NCBI GenBank assembly: GCA_004794655.1
Contig: SMMW01000046.1
Coordinates: 8,171,501-8,235,500, forward strand
DNA length: 64,000 nt
Direction: 5' to 3'
Source of the DNA: Marisa cornuarietis
Taxonomy: Eukaryota > Mollusca > Gastropoda > Architaenioglossa > Ampullariidae
The notes beneath the pieces were generated by a model. That model saw nothing but the letters and a program-made list of their open reading frames with translations, made no database searches and was not told where the DNA came from. The position numbers and the translations under genes are program-made. Positions 60,763 to 64,000 of the stretch are shown piece by piece (position 1 is the stretch's first letter; every line of letters starts with the position of its first letter).

Positions 60763-60874
60763 AACCACCCTGGTCTGTCAAATGAAATCTTTACGGTCGC
60801 TGACCTTTCTCTGGCTCTCTGCAAATGGCCTGGATGTTGGGCAAGCGCCAAATGAGGATCTGTTGTAGGGTTTC
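31480..60874 (-). CDS. CCDC88C: CCDC88-family protein (Daple/Girdin orthologue), 26 exons, 5' end outside window
   Basis: The sequence supports 26 exons on the minus strand. Their lengths sum to 6,471 bases (2,156 codons plus TAG), and every GT-AG junction is phase-compatible. In order the product has the second half of an N-terminal HOOK domain (LLLILGCAVQC, exons 1-3), a very long coiled coil (exons 4-21), a lysine/arginine patch (exons 21-23), a GBA motif (SPGSEMLTLKQFL, exon 24), a disordered Pro/Ser/Gln-rich tail, and the C-terminus VWYEYGCV. GCV at the end is the Dishevelled PDZ-binding signature of Daple. The family consists of cytoplasmic scaffolds that activate Galpha-i and link Frizzled/Dishevelled or receptor kinases to actin and microtubules. 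Invertebrates usually have one CCDC88 gene co-orthologous to CCDC88A/B/C, so the symbol marks best similarity, not strict one-to-one orthology. Roughly the first 90 residues, including the start codon, are beyond position 64000. Confidence 0.95.
33349..33449 (-). repeat. 32-bp minisatellite, left part
   Basis: On the minus strand the units read like GTGTGCAGTTTCTTAT followed by a variable stretch ending GTACA, with a 32-base period. This is the same array as 34698-34797, split by the LINE insertion. Confidence 0.7.
33435..33449 (+). repeat. 5' target-site duplication candidate of LINE
   Basis: ACACTGTACCTGTTA directly precedes the LINE and recurs directly after it. The same string is part of the flanking 32-bp minisatellite, so the duplication cannot be separated with certainty from neighbouring repeat units. 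Confidence 0.55.
33450..34696 (+). CDS. LINE reverse transcriptase, partial (C-terminal ~415 residues)
   Basis: The frame is uninterrupted for about 415 codons, and an in-frame ATG lies at 33611. Motif A is FVDFEKAFDSVDR, motif B is GVRQGCMLSP and the catalytic box is FADD (DFADDISLLSH). These are followed by a thumb-like YLGSIVS region, then LLYGSETWR and a C-terminal RKWGWIGHTLRKP block typical of this LINE group. The N-terminal endonuclease and the start of the RT are missing, so this copy cannot move on its own. The lack of stops or frameshifts suggests a fairly recent insertion. Confidence 0.85.
33450..34697 (+). mobile_element. 5'-truncated non-LTR retrotransposon (LINE) in CCDC88 intron
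   Basis: A 1,248-bp insertion lies between visible exons 25 and 26, antisense to the host gene. It begins inside the reverse-transcriptase domain with no endonuclease and ends one base after the stop codon, without a poly(A) tail. It is flanked by identical 15-bp copies of ACACTGTACCTGTTA (33435-33449 and 34698-34712). This is consistent with a target-site duplication, although the flank is itself repetitive. The clade (RTE-like or other) is not assigned. Confidence 0.85.
34698..34712 (+). repeat. 3' target-site duplication candidate of LINE
   Basis: This is a perfect copy of the 15 bases at 33435-33449 and directly follows the last base of the LINE. Confidence 0.55.
34698..34797 (-). repeat. 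32-bp minisatellite, right part, starting at the exon 25 donor
   Basis: On the minus strand three 32-base units follow directly after exon 25, beginning GTATGCAGTTCC, GTGTGCAGTTTC and TTATGCCGTTCC. Each contains ATAACAGGTACA. The first unit begins with the splice donor itself. Confidence 0.75.
34798..35275 (-). CDS. CCDC88C: CCDC88 visible exon 25 (disordered tail)
   Basis: This 478-base exon enters in phase 1 and exits in phase 2. It encodes a Ser/Arg/Gln-rich region (SRSSESSDHSNRALQRLH) ending with EERAIWQTGEKWQQDNQPK. A better-looking acceptor (TTCTTTTCAATCAG at 35208) would break the frame with exon 24, so I prefer AAAAAACAG|GTG at 35275. With it, all 26 exons read through. The donor GTATGC lies at the edge of a 32-bp minisatellite. 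Confidence 0.8.
35570..35665. repeat. dispersed repeat fragment related to 15.0 kb, inverted
   Basis: The plus-strand text CTTTACCCCAGGGTGTCTTT with GCCACTGATTTATAACTACAG matches the reverse complement of 15100-15140 with several substitutions. It lies in the intron between visible exons 24 and 25. Confidence 0.45.
35872..36129 (-). CDS. CCDC88C: CCDC88 visible exon 24 (GBA motif exon)
   Basis: This 258-base exon, phase 1-1, carries SPGSEMLTLKQFLKEAE at 35960-36010. In Girdin the equivalent SPGSEVVTLQQFLEE is the Galpha-binding-and-activating motif that engages the switch II region of Galpha-i and acts as a non-receptor exchange factor. The phenylalanine essential in Girdin is present (about visible residue 1398). 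The acceptor is TTATTCTTATACAG and the donor is GGTG|GTATGT. Confidence 0.93.
35960..36010 (-). other. CCDC88C: GBA (Galpha-i binding and activating) motif
   Basis: The encoded residues are SPGSEMLTLKQFLKEAE. The Pro-Gly, the acidic residue, the hydrophobic pair, Thr-Leu and Phe-Leu all match the GBA consensus of vertebrate Girdin and Daple. Activity toward a G protein is inferred from the motif only. Confidence 0.85.
36130..40309 (-). other. CCDC88 intron between visible exons 23 and 24
   Basis: This 4.2-kb AT-rich intron holds one dispersed repeat copy (37496-37575), an AG-rich run near 39330 and no recognisable exon. Confidence 0.7.
37496..37575. repeat. dispersed repeat, AATAAT-start copy
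   Basis: AATAATAATGATGAAGACTT is followed by TTATAGCGCATATTCACAG and CTCTTAGTGCTTAAAATG. It sits in the intron between exons 23 and 24. Confidence 0.5.
40310..40430 (-). CDS. CCDC88C: CCDC88 visible exon 23 (basic/serine-rich)
   Basis: This 121-base exon begins APRRSKSRPDLTTL, continuing the basic patch, and then becomes serine-rich (LDSSSQGSGSHGDSSEH). It exits in phase 1 at TCTG|GTGAGT. It is the start of the disordered C-terminal half. Confidence 0.9.
41062..41113 (-). CDS. CCDC88C: CCDC88 visible exon 22 (basic patch)
   Basis: This 52-base exon encodes KSIGAMLARKARNIISR. It is the equivalent of the vertebrate KKKNHWIGAKALVKLIK region, a lysine/arginine-rich patch that in Girdin contributes phosphoinositide and membrane binding. 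The acceptor is TTCATTGTAG and the donor is AGG|GTAAGT. Confidence 0.92.
41315..41404 (-). CDS. CCDC88C: CCDC88 visible exon 21 (end of coiled coil)
   Basis: This 90-base exon, phase 2-2, encodes EKLAELRRQKERLEEKIMEH followed by YKNRMNSPKK. The LNELRRQKEKLEEKIMDQYK signature of Girdin/Daple is almost intact. It marks the end of the rod and the start of the basic patch. The donor is GTGAGC. Confidence 0.95.
41425..41950. repeat. degenerate minisatellite in CCDC88 intron (20/21)
   Basis: Repeated modules such as GTACCAGTGTATGTTCATAC, CACTGTATGTTAGTAC and TAGGTAACAATG recur many times with variable length. Nothing coding is seen. It fills most of the intron between exons 20 and 21. Confidence 0.8.
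42146..42291 (-). CDS. CCDC88C: CCDC88 visible exon 20 (coiled coil)
   Basis: This 146-base exon exits in phase 2. It encodes AMYQVNERLENENQTLLMQI and NQELLTQALNSKDQYAEE. It is the counterpart of the vertebrate LEEENRHLLDQIQ...LLEQNMESKDLF segment. The acceptor is TTGATGGTGCAG and the donor is GTGAGT. Confidence 0.93.
42603..42914 (-). CDS. CCDC88C: CCDC88 visible exon 19 (coiled coil)
   Basis: This 312-base exon, phase 0-0, begins GKDDVNKIRDLLENERQ. It continues with long heptads including LRVAYDRLSRDYADSLASHK and ends VEKAENRLE before GTGAAT. The start at CACCAG|GGG is the only acceptor that keeps phase 0. Confidence 0.91.
43173..43469 (-). CDS. CCDC88C: CCDC88 visible exon 18 (coiled coil)
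   Basis: This 297-base exon, phase 0-0, starts VENTTLQSKSASLASEK, the match to vertebrate VENSTLxSQSxSL. It later contains SLEYEELISEHGSLKSIHKS, matching ASEYESLISKHGTLKSAHK. It ends QLDTFLQ before a GTTAAT donor. Confidence 0.94.
43958..44119 (-). CDS. CCDC88C: CCDC88 visible exon 17 (coiled coil)
   Basis: This 162-base exon, phase 0-0, begins NATLLADKSNLQATL and ends SHKAQLQ. It aligns with the NATLQAEK...NAKLQVENSTL region of vertebrate proteins. The acceptor is TCCTGTCACCAG and the donor is CAG|GTAAAA. Confidence 0.92.
44636..44732 (-). CDS. CCDC88C: CCDC88 visible exon 16 (coil break and re-entry)
   Basis: This 97-base exon enters in phase 2 and exits in phase 0. It starts with a Pro/His-containing break (HAHPPQPTKE) and re-enters coiled coil with ELKDHLVELERT. 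The next exon completes LERTNATLLADK, matching vertebrate VERNNATLQAEK. A second AG four bases downstream exists, but only GTTGACAG|C gives the correct phase. Confidence 0.88.
45036..45179 (-). CDS. CCDC88C: CCDC88 visible exon 15 (coiled coil)
   Basis: This 144-base exon, phase 2-2, encodes LEESKNRNLKLQEELRHVRL and a VKQRYEEEV block, then leaves the coil with TVNTPRD. The acceptor is TTATCCTATTCAG and the donor is CAG|GTAAAG. Confidence 0.9.
45325..45414 (-). CDS. CCDC88C: CCDC88 visible exon 14 (coiled coil)
   Basis: This 90-base exon, phase 2-2, encodes RLKALENLMQETLKKNSEIK followed by DEKIQALEI. It corresponds to the KLESTLKKSLEIKEEKIAALEARLEE region of Girdin. The acceptor is CTTTCTTTACAG and the donor is CAG|GTAAAC. 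Confidence 0.92.
45508..45635 (-). CDS. CCDC88C: CCDC88 visible exon 13 (coiled coil)
   Basis: This 128-base exon exits in phase 2. It encodes ELVKEKIKNQ and ELEHIGINRQKLAQ, which aligns with vertebrate DLVSEKLK and HELEKIGLNKERLL. The acceptor is ACAATGTACAG and the donor is GTGAGT. Confidence 0.93.
46008..47030 (-). CDS. CCDC88C: CCDC88 visible exon 12 (1,023-base central coiled-coil exon)
   Basis: This single phase 0-0 exon contributes 341 residues of uninterrupted heptad repeats rich in Glu, Lys, Leu and Asn. It runs from TLRERSEKTNDAKMKDLERE to TIATLRE. Recognisable family blocks include LSKMEFESRQL, ELEQELSDMEVENRKLQKT and KELEKENKE. The acceptor is CCAACTAG and the donor is GAA|GTTGGT. 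It carries the bulk of the dimerising rod. Confidence 0.95.
47440..47598 (-). CDS. CCDC88C: CCDC88 visible exon 11 (coiled coil)
   Basis: This 159-base exon, phase 0-0, runs from ETTQKLLEAEEDQ to HELEQENIQLNQVIE. The end aligns with vertebrate KILEQENEHLNQTV just before SLRQRS. The acceptor is TTACTGTGGCAG and the donor is GAG|GTAAGT. Confidence 0.92.
47736..48165 (+). mobile_element. degenerate LINE RNase H fragment in CCDC88 intron
   Basis: The intron between visible exons 10 and 11 contains, on the plus strand, FQWIPAHCGLSGNEEADRLA, the classic non-LTR RNase H signature. An in-frame TAG follows, then a separated TPKHVLQFC block that resembles the Cys/His tail of such elements. Stops and frame changes show that it is decayed. 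Confidence 0.7.
48446..48522. repeat. dispersed repeat, AATAAT-start copy
   Basis: ACGATAATAATAATATTCAC is followed by TTATATAAGGCC and GCTCACGGTGCTTCATAAA. It lies close to exon 10. Confidence 0.45.
48585..48790 (-). CDS. CCDC88C: CCDC88 visible exon 10 (coiled coil)
   Basis: This 206-base exon enters in phase 1 (leading GC completes a glycine codon) and exits in phase 0. It encodes AKILRLDLENQRLSAKVREM and later KENQRLLKRIEKLQ, matching the LKLEMENQSL and MEKENQRLSKKVE repeats of Girdin. The acceptor is CCTTGGTTCAG and the donor is CAG|GTAGTA. Confidence 0.92.
49190..49325 (-). CDS. CCDC88C: CCDC88 visible exon 9 (coiled coil)
   Basis: This 136-base exon enters in phase 0 and exits in phase 1. 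It encodes ERDLDRERIEMLTEENARLE and SSMNESASLEKELE, the counterpart of the vertebrate KQSMNESxHLGWELEQ block. The acceptor is TTTTCTTGTCAG and the donor is GGAG|GTTAGT. Confidence 0.92.
50033..50115. repeat. dispersed repeat, AATAAT-start copy
   Basis: AATAATAATAATAAACATAG is followed by GCTCACAAAGGAGCATGTTC and TCAGTGCTTGAGACAAG. It lies next to exon 8. Confidence 0.45.
50265..50411 (-). CDS. CCDC88C: CCDC88 visible exon 8 (coiled coil)
   Basis: This 147-base exon, phase 0-0, begins ELREEVHILDETRTMLEEQL and ends IEELYA. It aligns with the vertebrate EELREDNxxLxETKxMLEEQL region. The acceptor is GACATTTTCAG and the donor is GTAGGT. Confidence 0.93.
51861..51947 (-). CDS. CCDC88C: CCDC88 visible exon 7 (coiled coil)
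   Basis: This 87-base exon, phase 0-0, encodes ASKVDTFEKE and KYKERLNELEFYKARTE. The YKERLxxxEFYKAR string is a conserved CCDC88 signature. The acceptor is TATTTCTTAG and the donor is GAG|GTTGGT. Confidence 0.93.
53015..53086 (-). CDS. CCDC88C: CCDC88 visible exon 6 (coiled coil)
   Basis: This 72-base exon, phase 0-0, encodes NADLVQEARTTRSLRDELD and ends with KEK. It matches the vertebrate ARSARxYRDELDxLREKA segment. I set the start at GCATTGCAG|AAC because the joined KQE|N matches the family. The frame also stays open upstream of this acceptor, which is raised as a separate observation. Confidence 0.9.
53087..56707 (-). other. CCDC88 intron between visible exons 5 and 6, CpG-rich
   Basis: This 3.6-kb intron is clearly richer in G+C and CpG (especially 53.2-53.9 and 55.8-56.0 kb) than the introns around it. 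It contains the degenerate minisatellite at 55.5 kb. No additional coding exon is needed, because phases and homology join exons 5 and 6 directly. Confidence 0.7.
55480..55850. repeat. degenerate minisatellite in CCDC88 intron (5/6)
   Basis: Modules like CATCAACACAGTGACTGT, GTCACCAAAACATCGACAGC and GGCGTCATCAACA recur in irregular order. This is a low-complexity tandem array with a CAN bias. No gene is seen. Confidence 0.75.
56708..56789 (-). CDS. CCDC88C: CCDC88 visible exon 5 (coiled coil)
   Basis: This 82-base exon encodes EDRQEQLSDIRDELDY and ends LAKMKQE. The family motif LQKVKQEN is completed across the junction by the next exon, which begins NADL. The acceptor is GTCTCTAACAG and the donor is GAG|GTGGGT. 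Confidence 0.92.
57207..57361 (-). CDS. CCDC88C: CCDC88 visible exon 4 (linker and coiled-coil start)
   Basis: This exon encodes MTQERDFYLSQ, then a short Pro/Ala linker, then HHLAVELAECKAKLRHARQEL. Vertebrate CCDC88 proteins have the same order: TQERD, a serine/proline linker, then HLAVELADxKAxLRRxRQEL. The exon ends in phase 2, which matches the single leading base of the next exon and gives LEDRQE across the junction. Confidence 0.92.
57549..57668 (-). CDS. CCDC88C: CCDC88 visible exon 3 (end of HOOK domain)
   Basis: This is a 120-base exon, phase 0-0. It opens with the acidic stretch ITDDSD and continues with MLRHITRLIRERDENAE, the counterpart of the vertebrate LHLRRLIDERDE helix that closes the HOOK domain. 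The acceptor is TTCCCTTACAG and the donor is GAG|GTGAGT. Confidence 0.92.
58410..58935. repeat. 54-bp minisatellite in CCDC88 intron (2/3)
   Basis: About nine to ten units of TATTCTACTGCCACTAATCA followed by AAGTCGTACTCTACACGCAG and GTCTCTCACTGTTTG occur here, some shortened. Most full units are 54 bases, a multiple of three, so both strands stay open for part of the array. No coding role is supported. Confidence 0.85.
59562..59580. repeat. poly(T) run
   Basis: About 18 thymines within the intron between exons 2 and 3. Confidence 0.9.
60238..60380 (-). CDS. CCDC88C: CCDC88 visible exon 2 (HOOK domain core)
   Basis: This exon encodes the most diagnostic HOOK stretch, with LLLILGCAVQCEQKE followed by an amphipathic helix ending VEHIKQ. 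The LGCAVQC core is near-invariant in Girdin, Daple and Hook proteins and belongs to the dynein light-intermediate-chain-binding fold. The acceptor is TACCACAG and the donor is CAG|GTGGGT. It enters in phase 1 and exits in phase 0. Confidence 0.93.
60729..60764. repeat. (GAAA)n microsatellite
   Basis: Nine GAAA units about 40 bases downstream of the exon 1 donor, within the intron on the minus strand. Confidence 0.95.
60805..60874 (-). CDS. CCDC88C: CCDC88 visible exon 1 (HOOK domain)
   Basis: The acceptor is TTGTTAACAG at the high end and the donor is GTCAGC at the low end. The 70-base exon starts in phase 0 and ends in phase 1. It encodes ETLQQILIWRLPNI, which aligns with the vertebrate Girdin/Daple HOOK segment that follows the ...FYYQ exon. 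That preceding exon is not found between here and position 64000. Confidence 0.88.
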
Positions 60875-62509
60875 CTGTTAACAAGTGACGACACAATATA
60901 ATTAGCTACTTCTGCTGGCAATATCGTGCACAAAATTTAACAGCCCCATCACTCGACAGCAAACTTTATGCTTGCACAGAGCCTTCACGCAAAGTTTTAG
61001 TTGGGGAAAAAAATCCTTCCCGTTAAATAAGGAATTCAAAGCTGCACAAAAGCAGGTTACTCGCTGTCAGTCTTCCCTGAAGAATTGACTGAACAGGTTT
61101 CGGCCAATGCTTTAATTCGACAATAGTCCCATTCTCAACACGAGGTACAAGTTTTGAGTGACGACTCCACACACAAACACGCAGGTCGAGCTATGACGTC
61201 AGTCTGGAGCAAAGGTACCCGTATGTCATAAAGTCTACAGCCAGCAGGACAGGGGGTTTGGGGGGGGGGACATTACTTCTCGTCTTTTTGGCTTTTTCAC
61301 TGTAGGTAGACGAGAATTTCAGCCTCTGATGACCTTGTATCTTAAAACGCACGTAACGTAAAAACGCCCTAACCCAGTCATTTGAATGTTAAAAAAAAAA
61401 AAAAAGAAAAATCGATCAGGGATGTTTATACACTTTGCCTAGACCTGTACATAATTCTTCAAAGAAATAAAAATAAACCGCAGTTAAATTCACAGATTAG
61501 TGTCTGTATGTCACAATTTAATTGTGATCAAATCTCATAGTCTACAAACACCAGACGTCTTGCTGAACGACGAACCATTGCCAGGAAACTCAGCAGACGT
61601 TACCAAGCAACATACTGTCCCGTTCTGCCCCAGAAAGATGGACTGAAATAGATCAGAAGGGAGGAAGGGGATGTTGGATTTATAATGGACTTATAATGGA
61701 CCTGCCTTGCTAACAGTGTTCCGCAGAAGCAATGTAATTGCAAGTGACAGTATCACTCCATGCAGACTCATCGTAGGCCCCCAGAATTCGCCTCCCCTCA
61801 TCTACCATCGTTATGGCCATCGAAAGAAATCTTCTGGGACGGTAGAAACTGTCACCAAGGAAACACGCTGCTAGTAGCAAAAATCGCATTAAAGCTTTTA
61901 AGATTAACAACAAAAAACGCCCCTTTCGTAAAGATTACTGCATGTAGGAACCTTCCTTCCTAGTCATGGTCACGTCCCAAGAACAGTGCCGCAGCGGGAG
62001 ACAAAAAGCAGGGCTATTTCAGCGACCGTGAATGTAAGTGTCGAGCAAAGCTTTAGTACTTGCCGGAAGAGGTAGTCAGTTCAATTGACTTTACGGTCAT
62101 AGGGAGTTGGGTGCTCTAGCTCTGGCCGAAAGGGTTGCTTGCTCCCCCTTTGGGTGAGAGTCTTAGGACGACTGCTGGGACAAGATCATTAAAAGAAAGC
62201 CTGCGACTAGGTTTTGCCCACAACACAATGGTCTCTGGATGTAAGAAAGTGATGGGAAACAAGGGTCTGGGCGAGTGAAAAAATTGCCCACACTTGATCA
62301 AACATTCAACCATAATATTTGTCCAGCGAAGATGCTGCAATCTGCGATGTGGACAATTACAACGGAAGGACAGATTTTCACCGTTAAGACACCATTGCTA
62401 CACGTGATCGAGATCACTTAGCAGTAAAGGAAGAAATTCGAAGCAGAACACAGAAACTTTACTAACAGAGTAACAACATACACCCCCACACCCCACCACA
62501 CACACTGTC

Positions 62510-62830
62510 CCTCCGCAACTTGGCTTACTCCTGGAGGGGAGTTGTAGTTACGAATGGAGGGTAAGACGTTGTTCTGGGGCAACATGAGGAACTCAAGGAC
62601 AAGGGTCTTCCGCAGATGTTGGTTGACTCCTGTTCCGATACTTTTAAAGCGGTGGCAAAAGTGCCTTAAAGTAAAGACGCATGAAGTAGTGTCCTCGGGG
62701 TCAGGGCAACGCATTATGATCACCAGAATAGATTCCTCTAGAATGCTTTTCCTTTATTTCCCCATATTGCGCAGGAAACGGCTTTCTCTCTCGCTTCTTA
62801 ACTACGGGCCCCTTCCGACTGACCGACAAA
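62510..62830. repeat. dispersed repeat related to 15.0-15.3 kb
   Basis: Shared blocks with 15020-15260 include GAACTCAAGGACAAGGGTCT (62569), AAAGCGGTGGCAAAAGTGCC and CATGAAGTAGTGTC. Shared order over about 150 bp indicates common descent rather than chance. Confidence 0.5.
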
Positions 62831-63585
62831 CAGACCCTCTGGGATGTCCACTTGGGAAGCCATGTTGGGAAAGGATACACACACACACACACCTCTGCGA
62901 CCATATTGCAGATCCATGTGCACGCACGTAGTTCCGAGTCTGCGCGTGACCAGCAAGAGTCTCTGACGTCAGGGTGACAGTAACGAAGTGGGAAACGATC
63001 AGCTGGCCGCCTTCAGTACTACGCGAGGGAGGGAGGGATGGGGCGTGGCACGTCCCAGACGACCACCGGGCGCACGTGAGCCGTGCATGCAGAGCGGGGG
63101 CCGCCGTCACCGTTACAGACCTGTGACGACCAAACGATGAAGACTGATGAAGACAGGCTCGAGCGTGACGCAATCTAGAGATGAGCTGGACCAGCGTCAC
63201 ACCTCAATCCGTTGCCCCTGCTGCACGCCGTGCAGGACGCCCGGGCTGCCAGGCGTGACGAATGAGTTGCACTGATGACTGATGCAGTCGTTCACAAAAT
63301 TCTCTCGACTTTAATTACGTTCCGCTGGACCATCTGTGGTGCTTTCAAAGCGTTTCTTAAATGGGCGATCCTTCCCTGCTTCAGAAGGATCAGCGGTCAA
63401 CGTAGATCCCAGTTTTTTTTTTCTTACGCCGAAAGAACGGATTTTCCATAGCAGCTACGGGTTTGACCCCCTAAATACGGAACTAACGGAGATGTGTAAA
63501 ACAAAATTAAATTATGGATCTGCCGTCGCCGAATCTACGGTTATTCGAGCAATAAGTTTTCCCCTTGGGTTTGGTTCCTTTAACG

Positions 63586-63625
63586 CAGGGGTTGGGAACG
63601 TTCAGCCCGCGAAGTCATTTAATCT
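63586..63625. mobile_element. possible hAT-type transposon end fragment
   Basis: CAGGGGTTGGGAACGTTCAG followed by CCCGCGAAGTCATTT resembles the CAGGGGTNGGCAACCT...GGCCCGCG ends of hAT elements. No partner end was found, so it is only a fragment at most. Confidence 0.35.
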
Positions 63626-63689
63626 GCCCCGCCAAGGCAACCGCACATTTCAGTAAATCTATAAACCTTTTACATCGCAACATAAACGT

Positions 63690-63690
63690 A

Positions 63691-63723
<33 letters not shown>
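63690..63723. repeat. (AAT)n microsatellite
   Basis: About eleven AAT units. Confidence 0.95.
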
Positions 63724-63724
<1 letters not shown>

Positions 63725-64000
63725 TAAATTTTGAGGGACAAGCAAGGAACGTACATGACGGGATAAAGAGGGCACATCAGAGTACATGACGACATAGACA
63801 CGTATCCTTCTCGTCGGCTCCCTGACAAAATTGGAGAATTATGCATGCATGTGACCTTCGCCCTCAAACCAAGGGTAGACAACTTTTGCTGTCTGCTGTT
63901 CATACAATTAGCGTTCTTTGACCATGTCTACTCTTACGATCATTGACACTGCTGTGTACTTAAGTTTTAATTTCAGGCCTACAAGTATCCAACATTATCA

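Larger units (their letters stand above)
60875..64000 (-). other. CCDC88 intron upstream of visible exon 1, continuing past the window
   Basis: I looked for a minus-strand exon encoding the first half of the HOOK domain and ending ...YQ|GT and did not find it. The stretch contains a dispersed repeat (62.5-62.8 kb), a CA run (62877-62892), a CpG-richer block (62.9-63.3 kb) and the (AAT)n run. It could be a promoter-proximal first intron. Confidence 0.55.

Noticed and set aside
1..64000. CRISPR arrays, bacterial operons, ribosome binding sites, rRNA or intact tRNA genes
   Set aside because: The window is eukaryotic; tandem repeats lack the repeat-spacer pattern, and tRNA-like signals belong to SINEs rather than intact tRNA genes.

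Overview
This is a 64 kb piece of a large, repeat-rich animal genome. The one gene I recognise with certainty is a spliced, many-exon gene on the minus strand. It encodes a CCDC88-family protein (Girdin/Daple/Gipie; one gene in most invertebrates) and most resembles Daple (CCDC88C), because the product ends in the Daple PDZ-binding tail GCV. The GT-AG introns, tRNA-derived SINEs, LINE fragments, hAT-like MITEs and abundant CA/GATA-type microsatellites indicate a metazoan. The repeat content and the combination of protein motifs suggest a lophotrochozoan, probably a gastropod mollusc. That placement is inference.

Layout. Positions 1-12.7 kb hold no confidently named gene. They contain a candidate coding exon (3808-4120, minus), a candidate small gene with a poly(A) signal (11050-12672, plus), SINE copies, a perfect 67-bp tandem duplication and a ~0.92-kb foldback element (9438-10357). 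Positions 12.7-26 kb hold further SINEs, a hAT-like MITE nested in a SINE, a short element with perfect 22-bp inverted repeats, a candidate first exon (23512-23581, minus), and a minisatellite region containing a decayed LINE RNase H fragment. Positions 26-31.48 kb are AT-rich 3' flank or 3' UTR of the CCDC88 gene. Positions 31,480-60,874 carry 26 exons of CCDC88. Their introns hold a 5'-truncated LINE with an uninterrupted reverse-transcriptase frame (33450-34697), a second RNase H relic (47.7-48.2 kb) and several minisatellites. Positions 60,875-64,000 are the next upstream intron; the exon(s) for the protein start and the first part of the HOOK domain lie beyond the window.

The 26 exons join in one frame with every intron phase compatible: 6,471 coding bases, or 2,156 residues plus a stop. 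In order the visible protein has the C-terminal part of the HOOK domain, about 1,200 residues of coiled coil, a basic patch, a Galpha-binding-and-activating (GBA) motif, a long disordered Pro/Ser/Gln-rich tail and the terminal PDZ ligand. In vertebrates this architecture connects microtubules and membranes, Galpha-i and Dishevelled/Frizzled in non-canonical Wnt and trimeric G-protein signalling.
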